Below are positions 45,027 to 57,101 of a stretch of 64,000 nt of DNA, in pieces. How positions within the stretch are numbered: the first letter of the stretch is position 1; every line of letters begins with the position of its first letter. This stretch comes from Aporrectodea caliginosa. Its lineage: Eukaryota; Annelida; Clitellata; Crassiclitellata; Lumbricidae. A program made the translations under genes and the position numbers. The notes under the pieces were generated by a model. It saw only the letters and a program-made list of their open reading frames with translations. It searched no databases and was not told where the DNA came from. The stretch lies in assembly GCA_020284085.1 (NCBI GenBank), contig JACEVL010001161.1:6293930-6357929 (forward strand), given 5' to 3'.

Positions 45027-48000
45027 TCATTTCTGCTTTTTCTTGTGACTTCTAACACTGGCACTGTTTATCACATGCTCACAATCAGGAACTGGTTTTG
45101 ATAATGATTTCAGGCTTTTCTTGCGACGATCAGGAACTGATTTTGATACTGACTTCTGGTTTTTCTTGCGATGATCAGGAACTGGTTCTGATACTGACTT
45201 CTGGATTAAACCAGGAACTGGTTTTGATTCTGACTTCTGGTTTTTCTTGCGACGATCAGGAACTGGTTCTGATACTGACTTCTGGATTAAACCAGGAACT
45301 GGTTTTGATACTGACTTCTGGTTTTTCTTGCGATGATCAGGAACTGGTTCTGATACTGACTTCTGGATTAAACCAGGAACTGGTTTTGATACTGACTTCT
45401 GGTTTTTCTTACGATGATTAGGAACTGGTTCTAAAACTGACTTCTGTTTTTTCTTGCGACGATCAGGAACTGGTTCTGATACTGACTTCTGGATTAAACC
45501 AGGAACTGGTTTTGATACTGACTTCTGGTTTTTCTTACGATGATTAGGAACTGGTTCTAAAACTGACTTCTGTTTTTTCTTGTGATGATCAGGAAATGGT
45601 TCTAAAACTGACTTCTGTTTTTTCTTGTGATGATCAGGAAATGGTTCTAAAACTGACTTCTGTTTTTTCTTTTGATGATCAGGAACTGGTTCTAAAATTG
45701 ACTTCTGTTTTTTCTTTTGATGATCAGGAACTGGTTCTAAAACTGACTTCCGTTTTTTCTTGCGACGATCAGGAACTGGTTCTAATACTGACTTCTGGTT
45801 TTTAACTTGAGAGTCAGACTTTAAACTGGCACTTATCAAGGTTTTCATGTACTGACGATCTGTCTCTGGCATGAAGTCTAGCATGGATGTAATGTCTTTA
45901 ATCTTTTCAACATTCAACTTCTGATTATCTGTACTGTTTTGGGGTATTCTCAACAATACGGGCTGCTGTTTGTATCTCGAGCATGTTATCGGTTTTATGT
46001 TGCACTCATACCAAACATTTGAGAAACTCATTTTGTACTTAACAGTCATCGCAGTCTCCGAAGAATACTCAATTGCTTTTACTTTGGTGAAAGGAATGCA
46101 GTCAAATCTGAATTTGTTTGCTTCACTGTGGTAGTCCTTCATATCCTCCTTTCTCAGTTGTCTTAGTTTAATTGGTTTGTGACGTGGAGTTTTGCATAAA
46201 ACACGAACTAATCCTAATGGACTATAAACTTCACACGATTGCAGTACTTTCTCGATCTGACTGTGCAGGTTATCGATTTCTTGTATTTCACTATGTCCAG
46301 GTTCACAAAACTTCTGTGTAAGCACTTTCAAAGATGGATGGTGATGAACAAACAACATAAGAGCAAGCGCCATAACTTTATTTCGATTTTGTGGTACACA
46401 CGAGTCGCTCCATAGTGTCATTTCTGCTATGTCTGGGTGATCCTTTACTATGATCTCCAACCTTTGGACAAGACCGCTTGCAATGTCATTTCCTGTTCGA
46501 CCACTTAGCGTTTCCGGCCACAGTACACCATAACTCTGCTTTGAAAGGGAACAGTGCGCAGTAAGATGATAGACATTGAGTTTTCTTTTGTAAAAGAAAT
46601 TGGATACATTAGCCAGTGGCAAGGCTAAAACGTTTTGCATGTCAAAGCAGACTATGCATTTATTGTGATGTTCTCTGTCAAAGGTTCTTTCGTTGTGAGT
46701 TTCCACTTTTCTTAGTATGTGAGCAGTGTGTTCTTGATCTGAATCATCTGCTGTTGACACCTTACTCATCTTTGACATTTCACAGATGTCACAGCGATCC
46801 TTCTTTGGCTTCATAAATGCAATGTTGTATTCATGGTTGAAGATATGGCGGTATATGTGTGTTTTTGCTGGAATTTCACCTTTCTGATGACAGTAATCAA
46901 CATATTGTTCATATAGAATTTGCATGTTCAGCTGCCCGTTAATATATGACTTGTTAGTGTCACGCCTGCAGTAGTGGCTCTCAATCACAGGTATAGATTC
47001 AATATGTCTTCGAATTGATTCACGAAATGGTTAACATGTTTTTTTAACATGCTTTCCACGTATGTATGAAGATGGTTTGCCAGTAACCAAGTTCTTGCTG
47101 TGGTGTGCATTGCGTATTCTCTTTGCATCAATATTGAGTGTCTTAAGATAGAATTCTTTGCAAACTCTAACTTTGTTTTCTCCACCAAAAAAGAAAAACG
47201 AATAGCTAACTTTCTTCCTGATTGTGTTTTCTGCCCTGCGTGTTCTGGACTTGTTTTCAATATCGTTGTATTGATGTAAAAATTACGTTTGTCATCATCC
47301 ACAAGCAACCAGTGTTCCACATGTATAGCTTGTCGAGCCAAGTCATCAAACTTTTTGGCACATTTAAAGCGACATGTCTCGTGATCAATCTTGCAAGACT
47401 GCACTGCCTTTCTGGCTGCCATCTTACCAGAGGTCATTAAATATGACTGTCCTTCTTGACGTAGCTTCTTTCTTTTGACACATACCCATTCCAATTTATT
47501 TAAATTTCTCTTTCTCGTTAATGGCATTTCGGTTCGTTTGTGAGTACGTCCCATTGGTCTTTCAACTGGTTGAACCGTACAGTTATGTTCATCGCTAACT
47601 ATTTCTTTGTGGTTGCAACTGCAGCCCTCAAAACTAAATGTTCCACATTTGTCACAAAAAGTCTGATTGTAATTATCATTCTCCATGTCACAGATCATTT
47701 CATCGTTCTCAACTTCACCGTCACTATGTTCTTCATCAACTATTTCTTTGTGGTTGCAACTGCAGCCGTCGAAACTAAATGTTCCACATTTGTCACAAAA
47801 AGTCTGATTGTAATTATCATTCTCCATGTCACAGATCATTTCATCGTTCTCAACTTCACCGTCACTATGTTCTTCATCAACTATTTCTTTGTGGTTGCAA
47901 CTGCAGCTGTCGAAACTAAATGTTCCACATTTGTCACAAAAAGTCTGATTGTAATTATCATTCTCCATGTCACAGATCATTTCATCGTTCTCAACTTCAC

Positions 48001-48170
48001 CGTCACTATGTTCTTCACCAACTATTGCTTTGTGGTTGCAACTGCAGCTGTCGAAACTATATGTTCCACATTTGTCACAAAAAGTCTGATTGTCATTATC
48101 ATTCTCCATGCCACAGTTCATTTCATCGTTCTAAACTTCACCGTCACTGACGCCTAACTCCAGATCACAG
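45027..48170 (-). pseudogene. Sola-like transposase, disabled by frameshift and stops
   Basis: N-terminus: four 47-residue repeats with a CDKC...C-x-C-x-H pattern (48121-47580). Then a Cys-rich segment, a linker, 'ESHYCRRD', 'KKDRCDIC', and the catalytic-type blocks 'FDMQNVLALP', 'LWSDSCVPQNRN' and 'GHSEIQEID'. The C-terminus is a run of 'KSVLEPVPDHRKKKQ' repeats. Lesions: TAG at about 48131 in place of GAG, a missing T in a T-run at about 47190, and a TAA at about 47030 just before the 'PFRESIRRHIESIPVIESHY' block. The same segments are colinear with the intact protein at 53265-56503. Confidence 0.8.
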
Positions 48171-48404
48171 TAACTATTACTACAAGAATCAAACATACAA
48201 TGTGCATACCATACGGCAGAGATATATAAACTGTGATGATGACAATTATGGATGGAAATGGGCAATGAGGAGAATGTAACAGGGCGTGTGCGGATGATAT
48301 CTAGGATTGGTGCAAAACAGATCTGTGGAAACAAGACTAGACTAATTAATAACGCGTGCATTGGAAACAATGCCATAGCTACGGGCCTTTGCAATCGTAA
48401 TCGA

Positions 48405-48480
48405 GTATTTATATAGCGCAACTCAAAAACAGAGGAGCGCTCCCGATCCGGGCCAGTGTCTTCAGTGTCGTCGGCTCATG
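48405..48480 (-). repeat. CR1/L2-like LINE tail inside transposon
   Basis: GAGTATTTATATAGCGCAAC on plus, the tail in reverse. Confidence 0.55.
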
Positions 48481-48600
48481 GATCACGATTATTATGGTAA
48501 TGATCTACAACTAAATAGAGAAACTTAATGGAAAGTTACTGTAGCATCTTAACATAAATATTGTAAATTGTTAGTCATTATAAGACACTTAAATTATAAC

Positions 48601-48641
48601 CTTTCGCTCAAAGTAAAATTAAGAACTCTTTTTGTCGCCAT
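48601..48641 (-). pseudogene. Candidate first exon of Sola-like transposase, copy 1
   Basis: Encodes 'MATKRVLNFTLSE' and ends at GCGAAAG|GTTATA, like the copy-2 exon ('MASRKRIYTLQEAVK...', ATAAAAG|GTTCAT). It would splice in phase 2 to an acceptor near 48168-48174. Confidence 0.4.
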
Positions 48642-48880
48642 GATAGTAATAACATAACCAAGCGAGCTGGTTGGCTGGTGGACATAGAGCTCTATAACTC
48701 TGAAGTACATAAATAAATTGGACATAGAGCTAAATAATTCTGTTGATAAAAAGGTAAGCATTGATCCAACAATGTTCATTTTAGGTGGACATAGAGCCCC
48801 TTGAAATAGGCAATTCAACGACACCAATAACGCAAAAACGACCAATTATGGACATAGAGCCAGATAATCCTCAGCCCGCG

Positions 48881-49040
48881 AAATGCTCGTAAGATGCAGC
48901 GAAAGTGTCTGGCACCGTAACATCCCACGCCAAGCAACGACCTCTGTGCCTTAAGGTATGATGGTAACTTCGTCAGGCCTTTTGCCGTCAGATCTGGGCT
49001 CTTTGATGGCCGGTATTTTGGCTCTGGTGAAGGCCTGCCA
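48881..49040 (-). pseudogene. Retrotransposon ORF fragment, part 1
   Basis: Minus strand encodes 'AWDVTVPDTFAASYEH', continuing into 44354-44110 across the transposon insertion. Confidence 0.6.
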
Positions 49041-49102
49041 AATCACGTCGTTGATCACTCCATGCTGTTGATGTCTTCCCGCTCCTTTGATGCAAGGTTA
49101 TT

Positions 49103-49108
49103 AATAAG

Positions 49109-49158
<50 letters not shown>
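49103..49158. repeat. (ATT)n microsatellite
   Basis: Trinucleotide run followed by (ATTT)n. Confidence 0.95.
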
Positions 49159-49173
<15 letters not shown>

Positions 49174-49369
49174 TTTATTTTTTGTTACTGCTAAACAATT
49201 TCGCAATTATTCAAGGACAATTTTGGAATGCTATCTGTGCACGGGGAAAAATAAAGTTGCAAGAAATTGCCATACACAGCACATTTTTTATTTTTTTATG
49301 TTGGGCCACCTACTGTTAATTAATTTTGAAACATGTTGTTAGAGACATAACACATGATACACACCCACA

Positions 49370-49442
49370 TGAGTGCCAAATGGAGCGCTTCTGAGTAGGC
49401 ATCCTTGAAGAGGCGCTATATAAATTTTCTGAAATAAATAAA
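49370..49442 (+). repeat. CR1/L2-like LINE 3' tail
   Basis: GAGCGCTTCTGAGTAG, GAGGCGCTATATAAAT, (AAAT)n. Confidence 0.7.
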
Positions 49443-49884
49443 TGTAATTGAGATATTTTCATTAGGTACTTGCAGACTTTCAAAGTTTCTTTTGTGAATA
49501 TCTTGAAATGGCTCCAGATGTTCTTCCGATGAAGGTTTAATTTACTTAACCATCGCATGAAACTGTTACTCTAACCTTAGCCATAACTTTACACTGAACC
49601 TAGACAATGTAGGCCTAACCACAGCCCCAGTATAACATAAGCTCCAACCATGGCATCAACCCAACTCTAACCGTTGCCTTAATAAATTATGTAATAATAA
49701 TCCTAACCCTATCCCATGACCCTAACAGTTTAGTTCTAACCCTAACATTTTCGTTACCATTTAAAAAAATCAAGGGGTTTAGACTTGCTTTTATTTATAT
49801 ACGTTGCTGTATTTAACTTTAATTTCTAATATTTATTTACTTGTTGATCTTGGATTATTTGCTTGTAGCTGTAATTCATCAAAG

Positions 49885-50008
49885 ATGTCTGTTTACATCT
49901 GTTGCCCATACGACTGTCGACATAAAGACATCGCACGGAATGTTTTCCTTGCATTGAACAATGCCGGCCTGAAGAGCTTCTACAACGGGGATGTTCCAGA
50001 GGATAGAA
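49885..50008 (+). CDS. TIR-only gene, exon 1
   Basis: First of four exons (49885-50008, 51210-51320, 58007-58186, 58990-59084) that join in frame into a protein of about 169 residues with all junctions in phase 1. Exon 1 encodes the first TIR strand and helix, 'MSVYICCPYDCRHKDIARNV' and 'ALNNAGLKSFYNGDVPEDR', ending AGAA|GTGCGT. TIR domains scaffold immune signalling or hydrolyse NAD+. The Glu at about residue 79 ('CSDE' at the exon 2/3 join) sits where catalytic TIRs such as SARM1 have theirs. An acceptor-like TTGCTTGTAG at 49868 means extra 5' exons are possible. Confidence 0.7.
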
Positions 50009-50216
50009 GTGCGTAGTTCATTTACAATTATAGGCCTATGCGATGCTCATATATCTATGAACTAGACTATACTACTAGTTTCAATTTTTCAAACCATTGA
50101 ATTTGAAGCACTTGCTGTCTAACAGGTGTTTCAGCAAATGACGGCGAGTAATGTCTGCCTATTAAGAGCGGACACCTATAATCGGCTATAGCTAATTATT
50201 TTTTTGTAAGTAAAAG

Positions 50217-50315
50217 ACTTGCTCAAGTCCTTGCACAGTGACCGCCTGAGTAGAGGCTCGAACCCGTACTGTCCGCGTTACAGGCCGAGCACTCTATCCG
50301 TTCGGATACCTTGCC
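50217..50315 (-). repeat. tRNA-derived SINE-like repeat
   Basis: On minus, TATCCGAACGGATAGAGTGC (A-box region) and GGGTTCGAGCC (B box), then ACTTGAGCAAGTC. Same family as 21288-21440. Confidence 0.55.
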
Positions 50316-50930
50316 CCATCTTGAACAGCTCATCATGAGAAATTCTAACATCTTCGTTATGTTTGCATTCTGCAATGTGGCTTTGTCCAACGCCACCATC
50401 CTTCTACTCTACTTGGAATACTCTCGGACTACTCTTTTGGACAACCCTTCTGACTAGACGCAGCGCTCGTGAATAAGCTGGTGCCCTGCGCTTGGCTTTC
50501 GAGTGGCGCTTTAGAAGTTTGGAGATTACGATTACTTGACCATCATTGTGCGAAAGTTCGATCTGTCGCAAGTGATGGATACAAGCCACTGTCGGTTATA
50601 AGGCCCCCCAAGGCTTCTGACCGTGCTGTCTTTGATCGACTGTCGTTTTTGAGGTTATTATAATGAACAGACAGACAGGTAGACTAAATGAGTAAACTCT
50701 TATTAATAGTTAAGTCTATGAGACTAAGTAACTATCAATCAAACTATAAGTAAATTGAGCTGTTACCTAAATAAAATCAATAGTTATCGATCTTATCCAT
50801 AGACGTACCTTGTTGCCCGTCAGCCATAAAGCGATGCTTCCCTCACTTGTACGAAGGGACTGATGATCAACCGAGCCTGTTTATAGGCTACTCTCAAGTA
50901 TTCTATACCTCTCTGAAAGCTGTCCTTTTT
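50316..50930. other. Intron 1 of TIR gene, nothing else seen
   Basis: Only short ORFs without recognisable motifs. Confidence 0.4.
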
Positions 50931-50934
50931 CAAC

Positions 50935-51015
50935 CGTGGTTGGACCGGGAGCGCCTCTGAGTAGACTTATTGAAGGGGCGTTATATTAAGTTCTTTTAAT
51001 TAATTGATTGATTGG

Positions 51016-51051
<36 letters not shown>

Positions 51052-51052
51052 C
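50935..51052 (+). repeat. CR1/L2-like LINE tail with (GATT)n
   Basis: GAGCGCCTCTGAGTAG, GGGGCGTTATATTAAG, then (ATTG)n. Confidence 0.7.
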
Positions 51053-51209
51053 AGAACATTCAAGCGAGAATTCGTATTGTAGGGCCTACAATGCTTAGCT
51101 TGGTAAAGTGCAGCTCGTATTACAAATTTAGTACGTGCTGTGGTACATTTGCGGTTACTCACCTATACGTAACAATAAAATTAGTGAAACGACTGTTGTT
51201 TTTCTCCAG

Positions 51210-51320
51210 GAATCGATAGACGTTTAGGTTGTGCTATAATGGCTGCAATCGATCGGTGTCAAGTCTTCATTCCAATTCTATGTAAGGAATTCGGACAAGG
51301 TCTTGACGTTTGCAGCGACG
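51210..51320 (+). CDS. TIR-only gene, exon 2
   Basis: Acceptor TTTCTCCAG|, donor GACG|GTGCGT. Encodes 'DRRLGCAIMAAIDRCQVFIP' then 'ILCKEF...DVCSD', the core second and third strands of the TIR fold. Confidence 0.75.
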
Positions 51321-51903
51321 GTGCGTCTAATTCACTGCTTGTAGTAGGCTACACAATGCATTGAAAATTGTGCGTTCTTAGTCGTCGTATATTTCGCCAT
51401 CTTCTGCTATTTTGAGGTAAAATTAATCTGCAATAAAAGTTTTAATATGCGCTAACTCACAAGATTTTCGTACTGGGCAAGGCTGAAAAGACGAAAAGTA
51501 TTCGCAATCTTCCACGGCAATGAAGGACGGCCGGTAGCTTGGAATCTAGACTGGTTTGTCACCCATCCAATCATTAATCCGGCTTAATTTAACTGTTCTT
51601 AACAACTTCGAATCAATAAAACCCTAACTCATTCCAGTCCTCGGACTTTGTCATGCACCGGTGATAAATAAACTCAATGAAGTGGAATATAAGTTATAGG
51701 TTTTTCAAACGCACCTATTATACTGCGACATTACTTCATGTGCTGATGCTAAATACATGTACGAACGCTTGTTATAAAGCCCACATCATATATAGCCTGT
51801 GTGATATAGGTATGTATACAAGCATAATTGCATAATGTACACTGTATGTATGTATTGTATTGCGTAATGTATGTATTGCATGTGTGTATGCATTGCATGT
51901 GTG

Positions 51904-51905
<2 letters not shown>

Positions 51906-51961
<56 letters not shown>
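51906..51961. repeat. (AAT)n microsatellite
   Basis: Uninterrupted trinucleotide run within intron 2, amid GTATGTATTGCATG repeats. Confidence 0.95.
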
Positions 51962-51963
<2 letters not shown>

Positions 51964-52390
51964 GATTTGAGTGCCGTAGTTCGTAAGCAGTCGATGACTC
52001 GAAGCAACGATTCAGAAGCACTTTGATGTATGCATTGTATGTGCATATGTATTGTATGTGCATATGTATTTTATATGTGTGTGTGTATTGTATGGATGGC
52101 CTTATGGACAAGTGGGCTAACCTCGAAATTTACATAAATTATTTTTCTTGCTCAAATCGATGTGTCTATACATGAGTCACCTATAGGTCAAACGGGCTAA
52201 GCTTATATCCAATGAAAGTTTAGGATATTGTCATGTGAACTAATGGGCTATCTCTATTGGATCAATCTGCTGCGTGGCCAAGTGGTCTATCCCCTAGCCC
52301 ACATGTCCTTACAGGGCTACTAGTCGATAAGATGTGATGTAAACACAGGTATTAAAGTATTAAACTGAATAATAATAATAATTGTTAAGA

Positions 52391-52475
52391 ATGGCGTCAA
52401 GAAAGCGAATTTACACACTGCAAGAGGCTGTTAAGATGATCACTGAAGAAGAAGATTCACCTGCCAAGATAAAAG
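52391..52475 (+). CDS. Sola-like transposase, exon 1
   Basis: ATG in a short exon encoding 'MASRKRIYTLQEAVKMITEE' and a few more residues, with donor ATAAAAG|GTTCAT in phase 1. It joins the acceptor ACTTGCAG| at 53264 in frame. Confidence 0.6.
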
Positions 52476-53175
52476 GTTCATTATAATAATTATATTAATC
52501 GTTATAAATTTTATTTTGAGCAGCGCGTGTAATTTGTACGTCAAAGTATGGCCCCTTTGGCCATGCTATCGTAGACATGTCGGTGCAATCGGTTTGCATT
52601 GCGTTGCACTAATATAATTATTATAATAACGCAGGCGTTTTGTGATATTGACATACTAACGGGTCATTATTACTGTTCTTTTACCTACAATAATAATCTT
52701 GTAATATTGGTTGACGCGCGTGTACGTAGCCCAGTCTTATCCACACATTTTAGTCATGTGTACACACAAGCGACATTCTGGGATAGCCTGTTACTAACAG
52801 TACTTATTAATAATATTATTCAGTAAATTTTGCTGAATACTGTTATTCAGATGTTGTCAATATGCCAGATTAATCGAATCGGCTCGACCCGATAATAATA
52901 TTAATTTTATCATCCTTCACTGCTCCGTAAAATGGGAATAAGGTATATAAAGAAATAAAGTATATTACTTTTTATTTCGGTCCATACTGGGTATGGTCCA
53001 TTTTGTCAGTAATCTGATTTCATGAATTTCTGTTAATCTTATGGTATGCCAATGTCTGAACTTACTAGGTGACAGGTCATTTTCTCATCTCTTGATTCAT
53101 CCAGAAGGGTTAACACTTCACTTGGAACATTTTTTCATGTTGTCCACACAATGTTGTTTAATGTAATGTAAACAC

Positions 53176-53241
53176 ATTATCGGGTTTGGGTGAATTGTAA
53201 CAATAATATTATTACAATATTATTCACCCAAACCCGATAAT
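53176..53241. repeat. 66-nt palindrome just upstream of splice acceptor
   Basis: ATTATCGGGTTTGGGTGAAT and its reverse complement around an AT-rich centre, ending 23 nt before the acceptor at 53263-53264. Confidence 0.85.
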
Positions 53242-53264
53242 GAAAATTATAATATTACTTGCAG

Positions 53265-56200
53265 CTGAAGTGAAATCACCTTTGAGGGAAAACCGTCAAT
53301 GTCCAAATGACAGGAAGGTGAGGACAAAGGTGAAGACCGTCAAGCAAACTCGGTATAAAGAGAGCTTCATGTCAAGGATTAGAAAGAGACCAGCAAAATA
53401 TGACAACTTCTTGATGACCAATAGCCGAAAGTCAAATTCAATTAGAACAGCGTCAAAGCCAGCCACAGTTAGGGAAAGTGTACACAATGACGGCTGCTTG
53501 TTTACTGACTCCTTGCTGCCATCGGATGTCGTCGAGCAGTCGATGACACAGAACGAGGACATCAATTCGGTGCCGCCAATGTATGCCAATGAGAATGCTG
53601 ATGCTGGTCTGCTGGCCATAGAATCCGTTGACTCCTTGCTGCCATCGGATGTCGTCGAGCAGTCGATGACACAGAACGAGGACATCAATTCGGTGCCGCC
53701 AATATATGCCAATGAGAATGCTGATGCTGGTCTGCTGGCCATAGAATCCGTTGACTCCTTGCTGCCATCGGATGTCGTTGAGCAGTCGATGACACAGAAC
53801 GAGGACATCAATTCGGTGCCGCCAATGTATGCCAATGAGAATGCTGATGCTGGTCTGCTGGCCATAGAATCCGTTGACTCCTTGCTGCCATCGGATGTCG
53901 TCGAGCAGTCGATGACACAGAACGAGGACATCAATTCGGTGCCGCCAATGTATGCCAATGAGAATGCTGATGCTGGTCTGCTGGCCATGGAATCCGTTGA
54001 CTCCTTGCTGCCATCGGATGTCGTCGAACAGTCGATAACACAGAACAATGATATCGATCTCTTAATGGTGATTAATGATCTAGATTCGTTTGATGAAGCT
54101 GTGGTAATGGAATCAACACAGTTTTTTCAAGTACTGTCTGAAACAAATTTAGTGCAGCTCTTATTAGACATGTCAGCTGGTGCAGGTCTGCAGCCGGACG
54201 AAGGTACCAACAGCGTAGATCACATTGCTTCCCAAGAACAAGACTGTAGCAGAATTCCAACGGACACTGAAGAGCTGCTGTCAGCTGGTGCAGGTCTGCA
54301 GCCGGACGAAGGTACCAACAGCGTAGATCACATTGCTTCCCAAGAACAAGACTGTAGCAGAATTCCAACGGACACTGAAGAGCTGCTGTCAGCTGGTGCA
54401 GGTCTGCAGCCGGACGAAGGTACCAACAGCGTAGATCACATTGCTTCCCAAGAACAAGACTGCAGCAGAATTCCAACGGACACTGAAGAGCTGCTGTCAG
54501 CTGGTGCAGGTCTGCAGCCGGACGAAGGTACCAACAGCGTAGATCACATTGCTTCCCAAGAACAAGACTGTAGCAGAATTCCAACGGACACTGAAGAGCT
54601 GCTGTCAGCTGGTGCAGGTCTGCAGCCGGACGAAGGTACCAACAGCGTAGATCACATTGCTACCAGAGAACAAGACTGTAGCATAATCGGAAAGCGAAAA
54701 CATGCAGATCCAGGTGCGTGGAAGAAAAATCAAGCTAAGAGGAGAAGAAATAATGGTGAGGAATATACGTCGAGATCGGGGAAATCTGTACCTGCTGTTG
54801 TGTTTAAAGATTTTGACTGCAGCTGTCCAATGAAGTGTGGAGTTAAGTTTTCATGTGATGAAAAAGTTAAAATGTTCAATCTATACTGGAAGTCTTCTCG
54901 AGAGACGAAACTAGCATTTCTCTGTGGTCACGTCAAGCAACTGCCAGTAAAGAATAGATTCACCAAGAATGATATTTCTCGGCGACAGAAAACTAGACTG
55001 TTTTACATGACAAAGGATGACCAAACGTCTGTGAGGGTGTGCAAGCAGATGTTTTGTAATGTTATCCAAGTGAGCAACGGAAGTCTGGGGAGAGGTTTAT
55101 CGCGAGAAACCGATGGTACGTTTGAAGAAAGAAGAGGAAAGAAAGAGCCGGCGAACAAAACTTCACAGGAAGGCGTGAGAAATGTGAAGGTTCATATCAA
55201 AAGTTTCCCACACTACATGAGCCACTACTGCAGAAAAGAAAATCCGGATGTCAGATTCTTACCCCAGCATTTAAACCTTGCTCTAATGTACCGCATGTAT
55301 ACTGCAGACTGTTTAAAGTCTAACAGCAAGCCCGTCAGTGAGACTGTGTACAGAAATATTTTTCACGCTGATTTTAATTTAAAGTTTCAACAGCGGAAAA
55401 AAGATACATGCACAAAGTGTGATTCGTATAACACACAGCTAGTTGCATTGCGTCAGCAGCAAACATCGGATGCACCGGATAAGATAAAAGAAATTGAAGC
55501 AGAGCGAGATCACCATCACTTGTGCGCCCAGACAGCTCGAAGTGCACTACAAGCTGACCGTCTAATGGCAAAAGATCGTGATCAAAATTCAAAAGTAATT
55601 ACTTTTGATCTTCAAAGCACTCTACCAACTCCACGACTTAGTACCAACGTTATCTATTACAAACGCCAGCTTATGGTCTACAATCTAGGCATACACAATT
55701 GCGAACATGAGACGGGGGTAATGCACATGTGGCATGAAGGTGTTGCGTCCCGAGGTGCACAGGAGATTGCCTCATGCATACAGAAATATTTAAAAAGCTG
55801 TCCATCTTGTGACAAAACTGAACTAGTGGCATGGTCGGATAGTTGCGGTGGACAAAACCGAAATATAAAAATGGCATTGTCTTTCCTGAAACTTGTTTGT
55901 TCCACAGATTTACCGTTTACGGTGATAACGCAGAAATTTCTTGTAAGTGGACATAGTTTTCTGCCTAACGACGCTGATTTTAGTGACATTGAGAAGCGGC
56001 TGAAGTTTCATCCGCAAGTTTTTATTCCACAAGAGTGGTACGACATTGTAGCCGAGGCGCGGAGTGGGTCAAAACCATTTACAGTTGTAAAAATGGCGAC
56101 TGAAGATTTCTTCTCAACTTTGCCATTGGAGCAGCGTATAACTAATCGGAAGAAGGATGTTGCTAATGATAAAGTTAATTGGCTCAACGCCAAACAGATA

Positions 56201-56503
56201 CAAGTTCGTAGAGCCAATCCGAAATCAATCTTCATGCGATATTCACACAATAGTGATGAAACCTGGAAGGAAATTGATCTTACCAAACGTGGTCAGAAAA
56301 TGGATCTGACAGCTGTCGAGCAGCCACCACTATATACATCTCCTCGACGAATCAATCCACTTAAAAAGAAGGACTTGATAAGCATTCTCAATCTCATTCC
56401 ACCAGTCCATCACAGCTTTTACCTGAACCTACAAGCTGCAAACAAAGTAGTTGAAGATGATATCGATGGGCATAATGATGTCGTCGATTTTGATGTGGAA
56501 TAG
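53265..56503 (+). CDS. Sola-like transposase, exon 2 (intact)
   Basis: Open for 1079 codons to the TAG at 56501. Order: a basic segment; a 41-residue repeat (123 bp, four full copies plus a partial, from 53507); a 36-residue repeat (108 bp, five copies, from 54173); a Cys-rich 'CSCPMKCG' block; 'SVRVCKQMFC'; 'HIKSFPHYMSHYCRKE'; 'KKDTCTKCD'; then candidate catalytic acids in 'FDLQSTLPTP', 'WSDSCGGQNRN' and 'GHSFLPNDADFSDIE'. I infer an RNase-H-like transposase; similar WSDSC..QNRN proteins are widespread in invertebrate genomes and annotated as uncharacterised. The region starting 'MKIIILLAA' at 53240 is intron if the splice is right. Confidence 0.75.
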
Positions 56504-57101
56504 ACAATACCGTGTGGCTAAAACAATACTGTTGCCTGGGTGTAGTTTGTATTAATAGGCGTAATTTGTATTGTGACGGTAGTATCGGATCACTACCACT
56601 TTTGTAAGAGCATAATTCTTAAACTAACACTTTTTAGATTAACGTAAAGAATACTGTTGCCATGTGCACGACGATTTTCATAGACACTTTGCACTAAGTT
56701 TTAGTCATCAGATCAGTCGATGAATTTTCGTCATTTACAAGGATTGGATTGCAAGACAGTCTAAAGGCTTAGTCTAAACCTATAATGTTCAGTGCAATCC
56801 AATAATAATAATAATTAATAATAATAAATGTTGGCTTTGTTAACAAGAGGTGTTTGTTATAATGTTTTGCAGACTTGATGTGCATTACTACTTAATTTAT
56901 GATAATAATATTATTATAAATTATTAGGAAAAGATATACGGCAAAACGTCTAACTTTTGGATACCTAGACCTATTATGTTTTGAGCGCAAGTGGGCTAAC
57001 CATGATAGCTTGTGGTATAACTTCTATAAAGCTCTATGCACAAGTGGGCTAACCAAAATTTATCTTAATATTTCAGTTAATATAATTATATTTCTTTAAA
57101 T

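Larger units (their letters stand above)
44355..48880 (-). mobile_element. Sola-like DNA transposon, copy 1
   Basis: Perfect 31-bp inverted repeats starting CGCGGGCTGAGGATTATCTG, with a 4-bp duplication AAAT (44351-44354 and 48881-48884). Deleting the element restores an uninterrupted retrotransposon frame, confirming both ends. Subterminal copies of TGGACATAGAGC lie at about 44579 on the left and 48679, 48719, 48786 and 48849 on the right. It encodes a broken transposase. A 4-bp TSD with an acidic-triad transposase fits the Sola superfamily as I remember it. Confidence 0.85.

Noticed and set aside
45098..45805. Plus-strand repetitive ORFs (LILTSGFSCDDQE units)
   Set aside because: Antisense reading of the KSVLEPVPDHRKKKQ repeats of the transposase pseudogene.
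47540..48157. 205-residue plus-strand ORF
   Set aside because: Antisense of the four CxxC repeats; the minus frame is colinear with the related intact transposase.
49550..49750. CCCTAA-like words, possible chromosome end
   Set aside because: Too degenerate and internal; interstitial repeat at most.
53296..54584. Minus-strand repetitive ORFs
   Set aside because: Shadows of the in-frame 123-bp and 108-bp repeats of the transposase.
53507..54700. Could the regular repeats be a CRISPR array?
   Set aside because: Units are contiguous without unique spacers, in a coding frame, in a eukaryotic genome.
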